A stretch of DNA of 37,862 nucleotides from contig JAFGQH010000041.1 in assembly GCA_016935815.1 (NCBI GenBank), positions 1 to 37,862 on the forward strand. The letters are read 5' to 3'. Each line of letters starts with the position of its first letter. Positions within the stretch are counted from its first letter, which is position 1. Both the position numbers and the translations under genes were made by a program. The stretch is from Bacilli bacterium. GTDB taxonomy: Bacteria; Bacillota_I; Bacilli_A; Izemoplasmatales; Hujiaoplasmataceae. Shown one piece after another: positions 15,964 through 24,078 of the stretch. The notes under the pieces are model-generated. The model was not told the DNA's origin. It made no database searches and was given only the letters and a program-made list of their open reading frames with translations.

Positions 15964-16407
15964 TTATGATGAGTGTTTCGTTACAGATTTTTGACAATCG
16001 GAACAATATCCGAAGAATTCCACACGATGTGCTGTGATATGAAATCCGGATTCTTCTTCCAATTTTTGCTCATATTCATGAAGTGGACAATGATAGATTG
16101 GGATGATCCTGTTGCAACTTTGACAGATCAAAAAATGATGATGGATATTGCGATTGTATTCGTAAAGTGCCTGTTTCTCATTTTCAATCTGTACACGGCT
16201 AACGATTTTTGTTTCGACCAGTTTATCCAAAGTACGATAAACAGTCGAAAGGTTGATTCTCAACTTCTTATGGATCAAACGATGATAGATTTCTTGAGCC
16301 GACAACAATTCTTCCGTTCCGGACAACAAATCAATGATATGAACACGGTACTTGGTGTTTTTCAAACCTGCATCCATGATTTTATCGATTAGGTTTTCTT
16401 TTCTCAT
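15964..16407 (-). CDS. zur: Fur-family metalloregulator, probably Zur
   Basis: A 147-residue regulator. The N-terminal winged helix (STVYRTLDKL recognition region) is followed by the metal-sensing domain with IHHHFLICQSC and CSDCQ, giving the two CxxC pairs of the structural zinc site. Being the last gene of a znuACB-type operon argues for zinc sensing (Zur) over iron (Fur) or peroxide (PerR); manganese cannot be excluded because the binding protein lacks a His-rich loop. ATG 16407 follows the znuB stop by two bases, with GAGGCGG inside znuB as ribosome-binding site. It probably represses its own operon through the site at 18842-18858. Confidence 0.85.
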   Translation of the reverse strand: MRKENLIDKIMDAGLKNTKYRVHIIDLLSGTEELLSAQEIYHRLIHKKLRINLSTVYRTLDKLVETKIVSRVQIENEKQALYEYNRNIHHHFLICQSCNRIIPIYHCPLHEYEQKLEEESGFHITAHRVEFFGYCSDCQKSVTKHSS

Positions 16408-16409
16408 GG

Positions 16410-17240
16410 TCACACCGCCTCTACTTTTTTAACGCGAATCAAATAACGTGTTCCCAAATAGGTGATGATATAGACAGCGAACCCAAAAATCACGATGACA
16501 GCTCCTGATGATAACATCGTATATGCGGAGATGAACAATCCAAAGATGGTGAACATCAAACCGAATAGTACTGCCAAGATCATTCTTAAGTGAAGTTTTC
16601 TAGTTAATAAAGATGCCGTTGCGGCAGGTATCGACAACAAAGCGATGACCAAGATGATTCCGACAACACGAATCAAGGCGACCACGGTGATCGCAATCAG
16701 AAACAACAAGATGTTTTCCATCAATTTGGTTCTTTTTCCGCGAATCGTTGTGAATTCCGGATCAAACAGGTGAGCACGCCAATCTTGGAAGAACACGACT
16801 ATGACAATCAAAACGATCAAGGTTATGATTGCCATCAAAACCAGATTGAGCGTCGTTACAGACAAGATATTGCCAAACAGGTATGAAGTTACATCCGGCG
16901 GATATCCGGGGATAAGTCCGATGAACAGAATACCCAAACTCATACCCAATGACCAGAAGATTGCGATGATGACATCACTGACTCCAGTCATCCTGTTTTT
17001 GATCAGATTGGAACCAAGTGCAGCGGTTACTGCGAAGATGAACGCCCCGAGCAGAGGTTCGAATCCTAGCAGATACCCAAGCCCGACTCCTCCATAAGAA
17101 GTATGGGCGATACCGCCTGTCAACATCACTTGTTTTTTCTCTACTATGATGACACCGATGAGGCCCGCGACAAGTGACACCAAGACGCTTGTAATCAAAG
17201 CGTATTGAAGATATTGATACTTCAGGATATCTTGAATCAT
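16410..17240 (-). CDS. znuB: Zinc/manganese ABC transporter permease
   Basis: A 276-residue membrane protein of the ABC-3 permease family (ZnuB/MntB type), with about eight hydrophobic segments and the conserved beginnings of the family: QYALITSVLVSLVAGLIGV and the GGIAHTSYGGVGLGYLLG loop. It forms the channel driven by the ATPase encoded just upstream, sharing ATGA with znuC. The metal is inferred from context. Confidence 0.9.
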   Translation of the reverse strand: MIQDILKYQYLQYALITSVLVSLVAGLIGVIIVEKKQVMLTGGIAHTSYGGVGLGYLLGFEPLLGAFIFAVTAALGSNLIKNRMTGVSDVIIAIFWSLGMSLGILFIGLIPGYPPDVTSYLFGNILSVTTLNLVLMAIITLIVLIVIVVFFQDWRAHLFDPEFTTIRGKRTKLMENILLFLIAITVVALIRVVGIILVIALLSIPAATASLLTRKLHLRMILAVLFGLMFTIFGLFISAYTMLSSGAVIVIFGFAVYIITYLGTRYLIRVKKVEAV

Positions 17241-17980
17241 ACTCGTGTCACCTCTCTTGATCTAGGTTCTCTATTCAAAACACCTACTGGCTTCAGGTAA
17301 GCGTATTTGTAAACTTCTTCGGGATCGCCTTCTGCCAGGATGTTGCGTTCCAAGAAAATCAATTTTCCGGCTTGTTTGGTGATATCTTTGACGTGATGGG
17401 TCACCATCACGATGGTCATCTCCCGACTTAATCGTTTGATCAGAGTATAAATCTGTTTTTGACTCTTGATATCGACCATTGCGGTCGGCTCATCCAATAA
17501 CAGGATGTTAGGATTGAGCGCCAAAGCTCTGGCAATCAACAGTTTCTGGAATTCTCCACCTGACAGATCGCTGATCTGACGCTCTTTGATTTTCGATAGT
17601 CCGACTTTTTCCAGAACTGTATTCACTTCTTTGTGGTCCTCATCACTATAACGATAGAAAAAAGACTTCTTCAAAGGAATCTTGGCAGTCAATACCACTT
17701 CTTCCACAGTGATCGGAAACATCCGATTGAGTTCATTGGTTTGAGGAACATAACCGATTGACAAATTGGACTTCTTCAATGTAGTACCATTGTAGGTGAT
17801 GGTTCCCTTATATTGTTTGGTCAATCCCAGTATCGTTTTCAACAAGGTGGACTTTCCACCACCATTGGCACCGATGATACCGATATATTCTCCTTCGTTG
17901 ATAGTGAGATTCAAATCTCGCAAAGCTTCGATCTTACCATACTTTACACAAAGGTCATTGATTTGAATCAGATTGCTCAT
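17237..17980 (-). CDS. znuC: Zinc/manganese ABC transporter ATPase
   Basis: A 247-residue ABC ATPase with Walker A GANGGGKST, a Q-loop (VPQTNE), signature LSGGEFQK, Walker B ILLLDEPT and the switch His in VMVTHH. It powers the ZnuB permease. Start and stop overlap its neighbours by four bases each. Confidence 0.92.
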   Translation of the reverse strand: MSNLIQINDLCVKYGKIEALRDLNLTINEGEYIGIIGANGGGKSTLLKTILGLTKQYKGTITYNGTTLKKSNLSIGYVPQTNELNRMFPITVEEVVLTAKIPLKKSFFYRYSDEDHKEVNTVLEKVGLSKIKERQISDLSGGEFQKLLIARALALNPNILLLDEPTAMVDIKSQKQIYTLIKRLSREMTIVMVTHHVKDITKQAGKLIFLERNILAEGDPEEVYKYAYLKPVGVLNREPRSREVTRV

Positions 17981-18822
17981 CGAAGGGCACCCCCGATATC
18001 CGTAGCCATTTGTAATATATTGGTCAGGTAATCACTTGCCAACGGATCCAAACTGACGGAATTGCCATCGATGGAATCCGCGAAGGCATCCACTTGAGAG
18101 GAATCGATTTCGATTTGATAGAACACTGTATGAATCTCCAATTGCGCTGCCATATCGATGACTTCATTCAGATGCGTAATCGTTGCTTCTTTGCCATCCT
18201 CTTCCAAAGCAACCATATTCAATCCATAATCATCCGCAAAATATCCATAAGATGGATGGAATACAATAAACGTATTCATCGTCACATCTGCGAATATCGC
18301 TTCAATCTGAGTATTGACCGCATCGAGTTCTGCAAGATACGCAGTCGCGTTTGTCTGATAAGTATCGGCATTTGTTGGATCCAAAGAAACCAGCTCATCG
18401 GCAATCTCTTGAACCATCACTTTCACTCTCTTGATGGACAACCAGATATGAGGATCCTTGCTTTCACCGAAATAACGGTCCTGGTAGGTCTGACTCACAA
18501 CAGTTTCCAAATGCACGACATGGATTGTATCGATATCCGGAAGAATATTTCCGGACTCCGTTGGTACCCCGATCGTAAAATACACGGCTGCATTGGATAG
18601 TTCTGCCATGGTTTGTGCGTTCGGTTCATAATTCGCAGGACTATAGCCCGGTGGAATCAAGGTGATGATATCAACCAAGTCCCCAGCTACAGCTTCGACA
18701 AAAGCGGCTTGCGGAACAATACTAACCGCAACGATCATCTTATTATCTGACGTTGTTTGGTTGCAAGAAGACATGGAAACGGCGGTGAAAACCGCTAAAA
18801 AGATTAGGAGTAGTTTTTTCAT
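17977..18822 (-). CDS. znuA: Zinc/manganese-binding lipoprotein of the ABC transporter
   Basis: A 281-residue substrate-binding protein of the cluster A-I (ZnuA/MntA/TroA) family. The signal peptide ends in the lipobox SMSSC. Metal-ligand regions are DPHIWLS and VFHPSYGYFADDYG. The loop where ZnuA proteins often carry many His is short here (FGESKDPH), so manganese as substrate is possible; the Fur-type regulator in the operon favours zinc. The start has GAGGT upstream. It is the first gene of znuA-znuC-znuB-zur. Confidence 0.88.
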   Translation of the reverse strand: MKKLLLIFLAVFTAVSMSSCNQTTSDNKMIVAVSIVPQAAFVEAVAGDLVDIITLIPPGYSPANYEPNAQTMAELSNAAVYFTIGVPTESGNILPDIDTIHVVHLETVVSQTYQDRYFGESKDPHIWLSIKRVKVMVQEIADELVSLDPTNADTYQTNATAYLAELDAVNTQIEAIFADVTMNTFIVFHPSYGYFADDYGLNMVALEEDGKEATITHLNEVIDMAAQLEIHTVFYQIEIDSSQVDAFADSIDGNSVSLDPLASDYLTNILQMATDIGGALR

Positions 18823-18841
18823 TATAATACCTCAGTCATAG

Positions 18842-18858
18842 ATGCGAATGGTTTGCAT
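18842..18858. promoter_or_regulatory. Candidate Zur operator
   Basis: ATGCGAA-TGG-TTTGCAT, an inverted repeat with six of seven arm positions paired. It lies just downstream of the predicted transcription start of znuA, a repressing position. It is not the exact B. subtilis Zur box, so the assignment is inferred. Confidence 0.5.
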
Positions 18859-18871
18859 TTGCTATAATTTG

Positions 18872-18900
18872 ATTATACAATAATTTTTCTCTCTTGACAA
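18872..18900 (-). promoter_or_regulatory. Promoter of the znu-zur operon
   Basis: Minus-strand TTGTCA (18895-18900), exactly 17 bases, TATAAT (18872-18877). Confidence 0.8.
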
Positions 18901-18921
18901 GTGAAATGAATGTAAAATCAT

Positions 18922-18951
18922 AAAAAAATCACATTTCTCAGAATGTGATTT
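18922..18951 (-). terminator. Terminator of the membrane-protein gene at 18964
   Basis: Minus-strand stem AAATCACATT/AATGTGATTT, 6-base loop, seven T. It partly separates this gene from the znu promoter just downstream. Confidence 0.85.
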
Positions 18952-18963
18952 TGTATTCCTTAT

Positions 18964-19599
18964 TTATTGGATGGTTTTCTCTTCCTTTTGACTCTGTAAA
19001 AACTCCTTTGAAAGTGGTGTCGCAGAATAAATCAGAGAGTGCATCAATACCGGGAACACCATGTATCCAACATGGAAAATCGTCCACAAATAGATCCAAC
19101 CGATGCTGGCATTGTCACCGATCAAAACGTCATTTGAGATTTCCGCGAAAACATAACCAAGTCTGGTTCCACCCAAAATCACAAACGAGAAAATGATCAT
19201 CGCCGTCGCGTTCAAGGTCTTGTTCTTCTTACTATTGAAGCGAATCAGAAATAATAATCCAAGTTCTACTGCGAAGGTCGGCATATAGAACAAGTAGGCA
19301 TCCCTGACCATGATGATCACTAGTGCAGCTTCTACAAGCAAGTATACCATCATGCCTTTTTCCCAAGCGACTGTCTTCTTGGTGTTAAACACCATCAAAA
19401 ACGCAAGTATCACCATGAATAAATGGGTGAACAAATAAATCCCGGCACGGAAGATATCTTCGTTCTGAGCATAAAAACTGTAATACGCCAGAACACTTGT
19501 TTCCAATACCACAAACAAGGTCAATAATCCGAGCAGGATATACACCATTGCACTTTTCTTTTCCAATAAGGATTGTTTAAAATCGATTTCTTTGTACAT
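18964..19599 (-). CDS. Hypothetical multi-pass membrane protein
   Basis: A 211-residue protein with about six hydrophobic segments (roughly residues 18-42, 50-72, 80-100, 103-120, 130-152, 165-190), a cytoplasmic-looking basic N-terminus and a Lys/Glu-rich C-terminal tail. No family motif is recognised. It has AAAGGAG six bases before the ATG, its own promoter and its own terminator, so it is a real single-gene unit. It lies after the GH3 gene with no functional link evident. Confidence 0.7.
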   Translation of the reverse strand: MYKEIDFKQSLLEKKSAMVYILLGLLTLFVVLETSVLAYYSFYAQNEDIFRAGIYLFTHLFMVILAFLMVFNTKKTVAWEKGMMVYLLVEAALVIIMVRDAYLFYMPTFAVELGLLFLIRFNSKKNKTLNATAMIIFSFVILGGTRLGYVFAEISNDVLIGDNASIGWIYLWTIFHVGYMVFPVLMHSLIYSATPLSKEFLQSQKEEKTIQ

Positions 19600-19643
19600 C
19601 GTATTCTCCTTTATTATATTGAAACGTCATTTCTGTTAGATTC

Positions 19644-19672
19644 ATTATATTATGATTCTTCTTAAAAAACAA
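19644..19672 (-). promoter_or_regulatory. Promoter of the membrane-protein gene
   Basis: Minus-strand TTGTTT (19667-19672), 17 bases, TATAAT (19644-19649). Confidence 0.6.
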
Positions 19673-19695
19673 GATTATCACAGAAAACTCACAGC

Positions 19696-21579
19696 TTAAG
19701 AATACCGCAACCCATATCCATAAGGAAACATTGTCAAATCCGGATCGTAGGCGAAATCCACTGAAGTGATTCCGATTTGACCGTAAGATGCCGGCCAAGT
19801 ATAGGACAACGTACCTGTGAAGTCATAATCCCCAAACAAGACATCGGAGATCCCATCTCCACCTTCCGATCCAGGCAACCAAGCCGCCACGAAACTATCA
19901 AAGGAATCCAAGTAATTCTCGAGCAATAACGGTCTTCCGCTGATCAAAATGCCGACGACATTTTTATCTGCAGCCTTGGCACTTTGGGCAACCTGCAAAG
20001 CAGCCGCATTCTCAGGTGATGCATTGCCTCCGGTCAAAGTCATGTTGGTGTTATCACCAACTCCTTCACTATATGGTAGTTCCGACAATACCACAACAAC
20101 AGTATCCGCTGATTCCCAACTCGTTGCGAGCGATTCTCCAGATGCCGAGAGTATCCTCGTAAAACTGTCTTTTATACTCTCGCCAACACCGATATCGGCG
20201 CTGGTATTTCCCTGCCAATAAGTCGTCCAACCACCGCACATGTAGCCGATGTTATCAGCTCCAGGTCCGGTCAAGAAAATCGACCCGTCTTTTGCCAGAG
20301 GTAAACTATTATTTTCATTTTTTAGCAAGACAAGAGATTCTCTTACGGCTTGTCTTGCCAAATCCTTATGGTCTTGGTTGTATAAATAACTATCCGACAA
20401 CCTCACATATGGATGGTCGAACAATCCTTGTTCATATTTGACTTTCAAGATACGTCCTACCGCATCATCGATGCGTGCAATGGGTATCAATTGGTCATTG
20501 ACTGCTTCGACGATCAAATCGATCGCAGTAGCGAAATCATATGGTTCCATCAACATATCGACCCCGGCATTGATCGCTGAGACGATTTGATTCTTATAAT
20601 CCCCACTCAACTGATGGATTCCGTTCCAATCACTGACGACAAAGCCTTCAAATCCCATTTCGTCTTTCAAAACATCCGAAACCCAATATCCAAACCCATG
20701 CATCTTGATGCCATTGATGGAGTTATAGGATACCATGATGGTATCCACACCAGCTTCTATCGCATCATAGTATGGCGCTAAAAAAAGAGCTCTCAGGTCC
20801 GATTCCGTTCCCATCGTATTGCCTTGGTCGATGCCATCTGTGGTTCCCCCATCGCCAAAGAAATGTTTGGCTGTTGCGGATACCCCATTCTCTTCAAAAC
20901 CTAAAATAGCCGATTGTGTCAAATGTTCATGAATCTCAGGATTTTCACTATATCCTTCATAGGTTCTTCCCCAGCGAACGTCTTGAACAACAGACAATGC
21001 CGGAGCGAAAGTCCAGGTGATTCCGGTCGTCAACATCTCTTCTGCCGTCGCTTTGGAAATATCATAAACCAGATCCGCGTCATTCGCCATTCCCAAACCG
21101 ATGTTATGAGGAAAAATCGTCGCTCCATAGAGATTGTTGTTTCCATGGACGGCGTCGATTCCATATAGAATTGGAATCCCCGCAGTCGAACTCAATGCGG
21201 CTGCTTGATAATCATAAACCATTTGGTACCAGGTGTCGGTATCGTCATCATAAGCGTTCGGATGAGATCCACCACCTGATAAAATCGAACCGATTCCCAA
21301 ATCTTGGACTTGCTCGGGTGTGATCGCTGCCCGTTCAGCTTGCAACATCTGTGCCGCCTTTTGTTGCATGGTCATTTGACTCAATAAAGTCTCTATAAAA
21401 TCCGATTCGGTCAATACTTCTGACGATGTCATCAAAGTACTTGTCAAAGTCGTCATGGAAGTATAATCCACTGTCGTATTTAACGTCGTTGTTTCTTCTA
21501 ATGTTGTGGATGATTGTGTACAGCTTATCATTGCCATTGAAATGATAACCATAACTACCAATAGCAAATGTTTCTTCAT
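19696..21579 (-). CDS. Glycoside hydrolase family 3 beta-glucosidase, lipoprotein
   Basis: A 627-residue secreted lipoprotein: signal peptide with lipobox MISC20, a Thr/Ser-rich tether (about 21-55), then the GH3 barrel and alpha/beta sandwich. KHFFGDGGT (about 238) and the nucleophile Asp317 in FVVSDWNG are classic GH3. LPYSEGVGD (Glu505) matches the acid/base segment of exo-beta-glucanases (PYAE-x-GD). Likely substrates are beta-1,3/1,4-glucosides or cello-oligosaccharides outside the cell; the exact sugar cannot be read. Family length fits. No sugar transporter is next to it. Confidence 0.9.
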   Translation of the reverse strand: MKKHLLLVVMVIISMAMISCTQSSTTLEETTTLNTTVDYTSMTTLTSTLMTSSEVLTESDFIETLLSQMTMQQKAAQMLQAERAAITPEQVQDLGIGSILSGGGSHPNAYDDDTDTWYQMVYDYQAAALSSTAGIPILYGIDAVHGNNNLYGATIFPHNIGLGMANDADLVYDISKATAEEMLTTGITWTFAPALSVVQDVRWGRTYEGYSENPEIHEHLTQSAILGFEENGVSATAKHFFGDGGTTDGIDQGNTMGTESDLRALFLAPYYDAIEAGVDTIMVSYNSINGIKMHGFGYWVSDVLKDEMGFEGFVVSDWNGIHQLSGDYKNQIVSAINAGVDMLMEPYDFATAIDLIVEAVNDQLIPIARIDDAVGRILKVKYEQGLFDHPYVRLSDSYLYNQDHKDLARQAVRESLVLLKNENNSLPLAKDGSIFLTGPGADNIGYMCGGWTTYWQGNTSADIGVGESIKDSFTRILSASGESLATSWESADTVVVVLSELPYSEGVGDNTNMTLTGGNASPENAAALQVAQSAKAADKNVVGILISGRPLLLENYLDSFDSFVAAWLPGSEGGDGISDVLFGDYDFTGTLSYTWPASYGQIGITSVDFAYDPDLTMFPYGYGLRYS

Positions 21580-21695
21580 CTTGTCCCTCTTTCTTTTACC
21601 CTATTCATTATATCATATCTCACTCTTTTCTAATTTGAAATAGGTCTATTTGGTCACATTCTTTTATGATTTCAACCTATTGATCGAAGCTTTTT

Positions 21696-21713
21696 TAATT
21701 AGTATACTAATTA
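21696..21713. repeat. Perfect 18-bp palindrome
   Basis: TAATTAGTATACTAATTA, 35 bases upstream of the -35 of the lysine-uptake promoter and about 115 bases upstream of the GH3 start. Likely a dimeric repressor or activator site; which gene it serves is unknown. Confidence 0.55.
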
Positions 21714-21747
21714 TAGAGGTATGAAATCCTTTTCATTGTATTTTGTG

Positions 21748-21776
21748 TTGACAATCCGTCCAAAAACAAATATAAT
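21748..21776 (+). promoter_or_regulatory. Promoter of the lysine-uptake operon
   Basis: Perfect consensus: TTGACA (21748-21753), 17 bases, TATAAT (21771-21776). Confidence 0.9.
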
Positions 21777-21794
21777 CGAACTCGTAAAAAACTT

Positions 21795-21962
21795 CATCAG
21801 AACTTTAGAGGTAGCGATGCAGATCAGTAACAAGCGGAGTCGGCAGACAATGAAACTTGTGAAAGGCAACCATCGCCGAATGCATTGATTGGCAGATCAA
21901 TCGCATGGGGTTACAGGGAATACCCGTAACACTCCTATCTTAGATAGAGGCGCTAAACGATG
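21795..21962 (+). ncRNA. Lysine riboswitch (L-box) aptamer
   Basis: The conserved L-box blocks are present in order: AGAGGTAGCGATGCAGATCA, AGTAACAAG, GTGAAAGGC then ATCGCCGAATGC, TGGGGTTACAGGGAATACCC with CGTAACACT, and AGGCGCT. They align closely by eye with the well-studied Thermotoga asd aptamer. P1 is formed by CATC...TTTAG (21795-21808) and CTAAA.GATG (21953-21962). The 3' GGCGCT (21949-21954) can alternatively pair with AGCGTC (21979-21984), which is the 5' arm of the terminator. Lysine binding should stabilise P1, free the terminator and stop transcription of the uptake genes. Confidence 0.93.
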
Positions 21963-21977
21963 TATCCCTTGATATGT

Positions 21978-22001
21978 AAGCGTCTTGATGACGCTTTTTT
22001 T
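21978..22001 (+). terminator. Riboswitch expression-platform terminator
   Basis: AAGCGTC-TTGAT-GACGCTT followed by TTTTT. It ends 29 bases before the start codon of the first gene; it is exclusive with the antiterminator pairing to 21949-21954. Confidence 0.9.
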
Positions 22002-22030
22002 ACGCAAAAAATATCAGGAGGAGAAACAAA

Positions 22031-22888
22031 ATGAGAAAAGTATTACTTGGTTTTATGGCAGTGATGTCCCTGTTCTTCATGATTTCATGTTCGAACAACG
22101 ACAACATGCCAGTTGATGAAGACACCTATGCGGCAATTGTAGACAGAGGCTACATTGTCGTGGGTATGGAATGTGCATATGCGCCGTTCAATTGGACGGT
22201 ATCCGAAAGCAGTGCATTTGCAGGCGCTGTACCGATTGATGGTACCAGCAATTACGCCGACGGTTATGATGTCATGATCGCCCAAGAGATCGCCGATGGT
22301 CTTGGCGTGGATTTGGTGATCCGCGCTGTAACATGGGACGGATTGATTCCTTCCTTGGCTGAAACAGGTGAAATCGATTTGATCATAGCCGGTATGAGCC
22401 CTACTGCAGAACGCGCACAAACAGTCGCATTCTCAGATAGTTATTATCAATCGACACATGTTGTTGTCTTGCGTTCAGATTCTGAATTTGCATCCGCAAC
22501 ATCGATAGAAGACTTCTCAGGTGCTAGCGTTGTCGCTCAGTTGTCCACAATCTATGATGATCTCGTAGGTCAAATGACTGGCGCGACTCATGAAAACCCT
22601 TTGGAAGATGTCCCAACCATCATTACCGCAATCAATGCCGGAACCTATGACGCAACGATTTTGGAACTTCCAGTCGCAATCGCAGTCACACAGGCTAACC
22701 CGGAATTGACTTACATTGAATTCACCGAAGGAAACGGATTCGACGTCAGTTATGAAGATGCAGCGGTATCCGTAGCGCTTCGCCAAGCAGACACCACTTT
22801 ATTAAGTGAAGTAAATGCAATCTTGGCAACCATTTCCACCGAAACAAGAGAATCATTGATGCTTGACGCGATCAGCCGTCAACCTTAA
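22031..22888 (+). CDS. Lysine-type amino-acid ABC transporter binding lipoprotein
   Basis: A 285-residue substrate-binding protein of SBP family 3 (polar/basic amino acids). Signal peptide with lipobox FMISC20, then the family features GYIVVGMECAYAPFNW near the N-terminus, GYDVMIAQEIADGL, WDGLIPSLAETGEIDLIIAGM and AFSDSYYQSTHVVV. The riboswitch just upstream points to lysine as ligand; arginine or ornithine cannot be excluded. Strong AGGAGGAG ribosome-binding site. Its TAA overlaps the start of the permease gene by one base (TAATG). Confidence 0.9.
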   Translation: MRKVLLGFMAVMSLFFMISCSNNDNMPVDEDTYAAIVDRGYIVVGMECAYAPFNWTVSESSAFAGAVPIDGTSNYADGYDVMIAQEIADGLGVDLVIRAVTWDGLIPSLAETGEIDLIIAGMSPTAERAQTVAFSDSYYQSTHVVVLRSDSEFASATSIEDFSGASVVAQLSTIYDDLVGQMTGATHENPLEDVPTIITAINAGTYDATILELPVAIAVTQANPELTYIEFTEGNGFDVSYEDAAVSVALRQADTTLLSEVNAILATISTETRESLMLDAISRQP

Positions 22889-24069
22889 TGATGAATAAGC
22901 TAGTCAAAACCATTCTGACCTTCGTTGTTGCTTTTGCGATCATTCTCACGATCGGGCAGAACGAAACCGTATTGGCGAGCACAATTGAAACAGACTCAAC
23001 GGAGATTCTAGATGCGTATGACAACATCCGCTTCTACTCTTCTTACAATTACCAAACATTGACCGAGGATAGACTCAATCAACTGATTGTCGATTTCTAT
23101 GTTCCCGCGAGCTATGGTGATGTCACAATCACTTGGGAACTGGATTCCACCTATCTTTCCTTGTCCAATCATTCGGAGATCATCTCCGTACAATCGACAA
23201 CCGGTTTGGTCGACATAGAAGTCTATCCTGTCACCATTCTCCAAGTCCCAAGCATATTGCATGGCGACGAGACATTTGAGTTGGTCGGTCACTTCACATA
23301 TTTGGATGAATCTGCCACGACGTCCTATTTTGGAACGCTGGTACCGGTGATACCGGACACCTTCTATGGGGGTGTCCTGTACACATTCATTCGTTATATC
23401 AAACTGTTTCTTGAAGGCGCAGCCCTAACACTGGGTATCTCGCTTGTCGGAACCGTCATAGGCTTTTTTCTAGCGCTCTTGATCGTATCAGGCAAGACCT
23501 TGACGATTTCGGACTCCGAGTCCAAGTCCGTCAGAATCATCAAACAAATCATTCAGAAACTTGCGAGTTTTTACATCGTATTGTTCCGCGGGACACCGAT
23601 GATCGTCCAAGCCAGCTTCTTCTGGTATGGACTGGGTCTTTTCGGTGATGCCCTCGCTTGTGGATTGTTTGTCGTATCATTGAATACCGCTGCTTATATC
23701 GCGGAAATCATCCGCGGTGGCATCAACAGCATCGACCACGGTCAGACCGAAGCTGCTAAAAGTTTAGGAATGAACAAGTTCCAAACGATGCGATATGTGA
23801 TTTTCCCGCAAGCAATCAAGAATTCAATGCCGGCAATCGGCAACGAGTTCGTCATCAATATCAAAGACACTGCGGTATTGTCCGTCATCGGAATTTTCGA
23901 GTTGTTCAATCAAACCCGGAAAATCGCCGGCATGCATTACCGTCAGTTGGAAGCTTACTTTGTCGTCGCAATCATCTACTTGTTCCTAACCTACACGGTA
24001 ACCAGCATCCTGAAACAAGTTGAAAAACGGATGGATCTGCCACTCAAAGAACTTCCGAGTTCGAATTAG
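22888..24069 (+). CDS. Amino-acid ABC permease with an N-terminal extracellular Ig-like domain
   Basis: A 393-residue protein. Residues 1-30 are a signal-peptide-like hydrophobic segment. Residues about 35-140 form a secreted beta-rich domain; the stretch FYVPASYGDVTITWEL followed by SLSN...VDIEV...FELVGHF resembles atrophied bacterial Ig-like domains. Residues about 165-385 are a HisM/GlnP-type permease with LFRGTPMIVQ and the ATPase-contact EAA loop GQTEAAKSLG...FPQAIKN. Normal members of this family are about 220 residues and lack the extracellular domain. It may help dock the binding lipoprotein. ATG 22888 or 22891 both fit. Confidence 0.85.
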   Translation: MMNKLVKTILTFVVAFAIILTIGQNETVLASTIETDSTEILDAYDNIRFYSSYNYQTLTEDRLNQLIVDFYVPASYGDVTITWELDSTYLSLSNHSEIISVQSTTGLVDIEVYPVTILQVPSILHGDETFELVGHFTYLDESATTSYFGTLVPVIPDTFYGGVLYTFIRYIKLFLEGAALTLGISLVGTVIGFFLALLIVSGKTLTISDSESKSVRIIKQIIQKLASFYIVLFRGTPMIVQASFFWYGLGLFGDALACGLFVVSLNTAAYIAEIIRGGINSIDHGQTEAAKSLGMNKFQTMRYVIFPQAIKNSMPAIGNEFVINIKDTAVLSVIGIFELFNQTRKIAGMHYRQLEAYFVVAIIYLFLTYTVTSILKQVEKRMDLPLKELPSSN

Positions 24070-24078
24070 GTACCAGCT

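Larger units (their letters stand above)
21580..22030. other. Regulatory region between the GH3 gene and the lysine-uptake operon
   Basis: 451 bases without a gene. From left to right: a minus-strand TATAAT for the GH3 gene near 21610 (no clear -35), an 18-base palindrome, a strong plus-strand promoter, a lysine riboswitch, its terminator, and the AGGAGGAG ribosome-binding site of the binding-protein gene. Confidence 0.8.

Noticed and set aside
18094-18600. 168-residue plus-strand ORF
   Set aside because: It is the reverse complement of znuA; composition and lack of start signals show it is a shadow.
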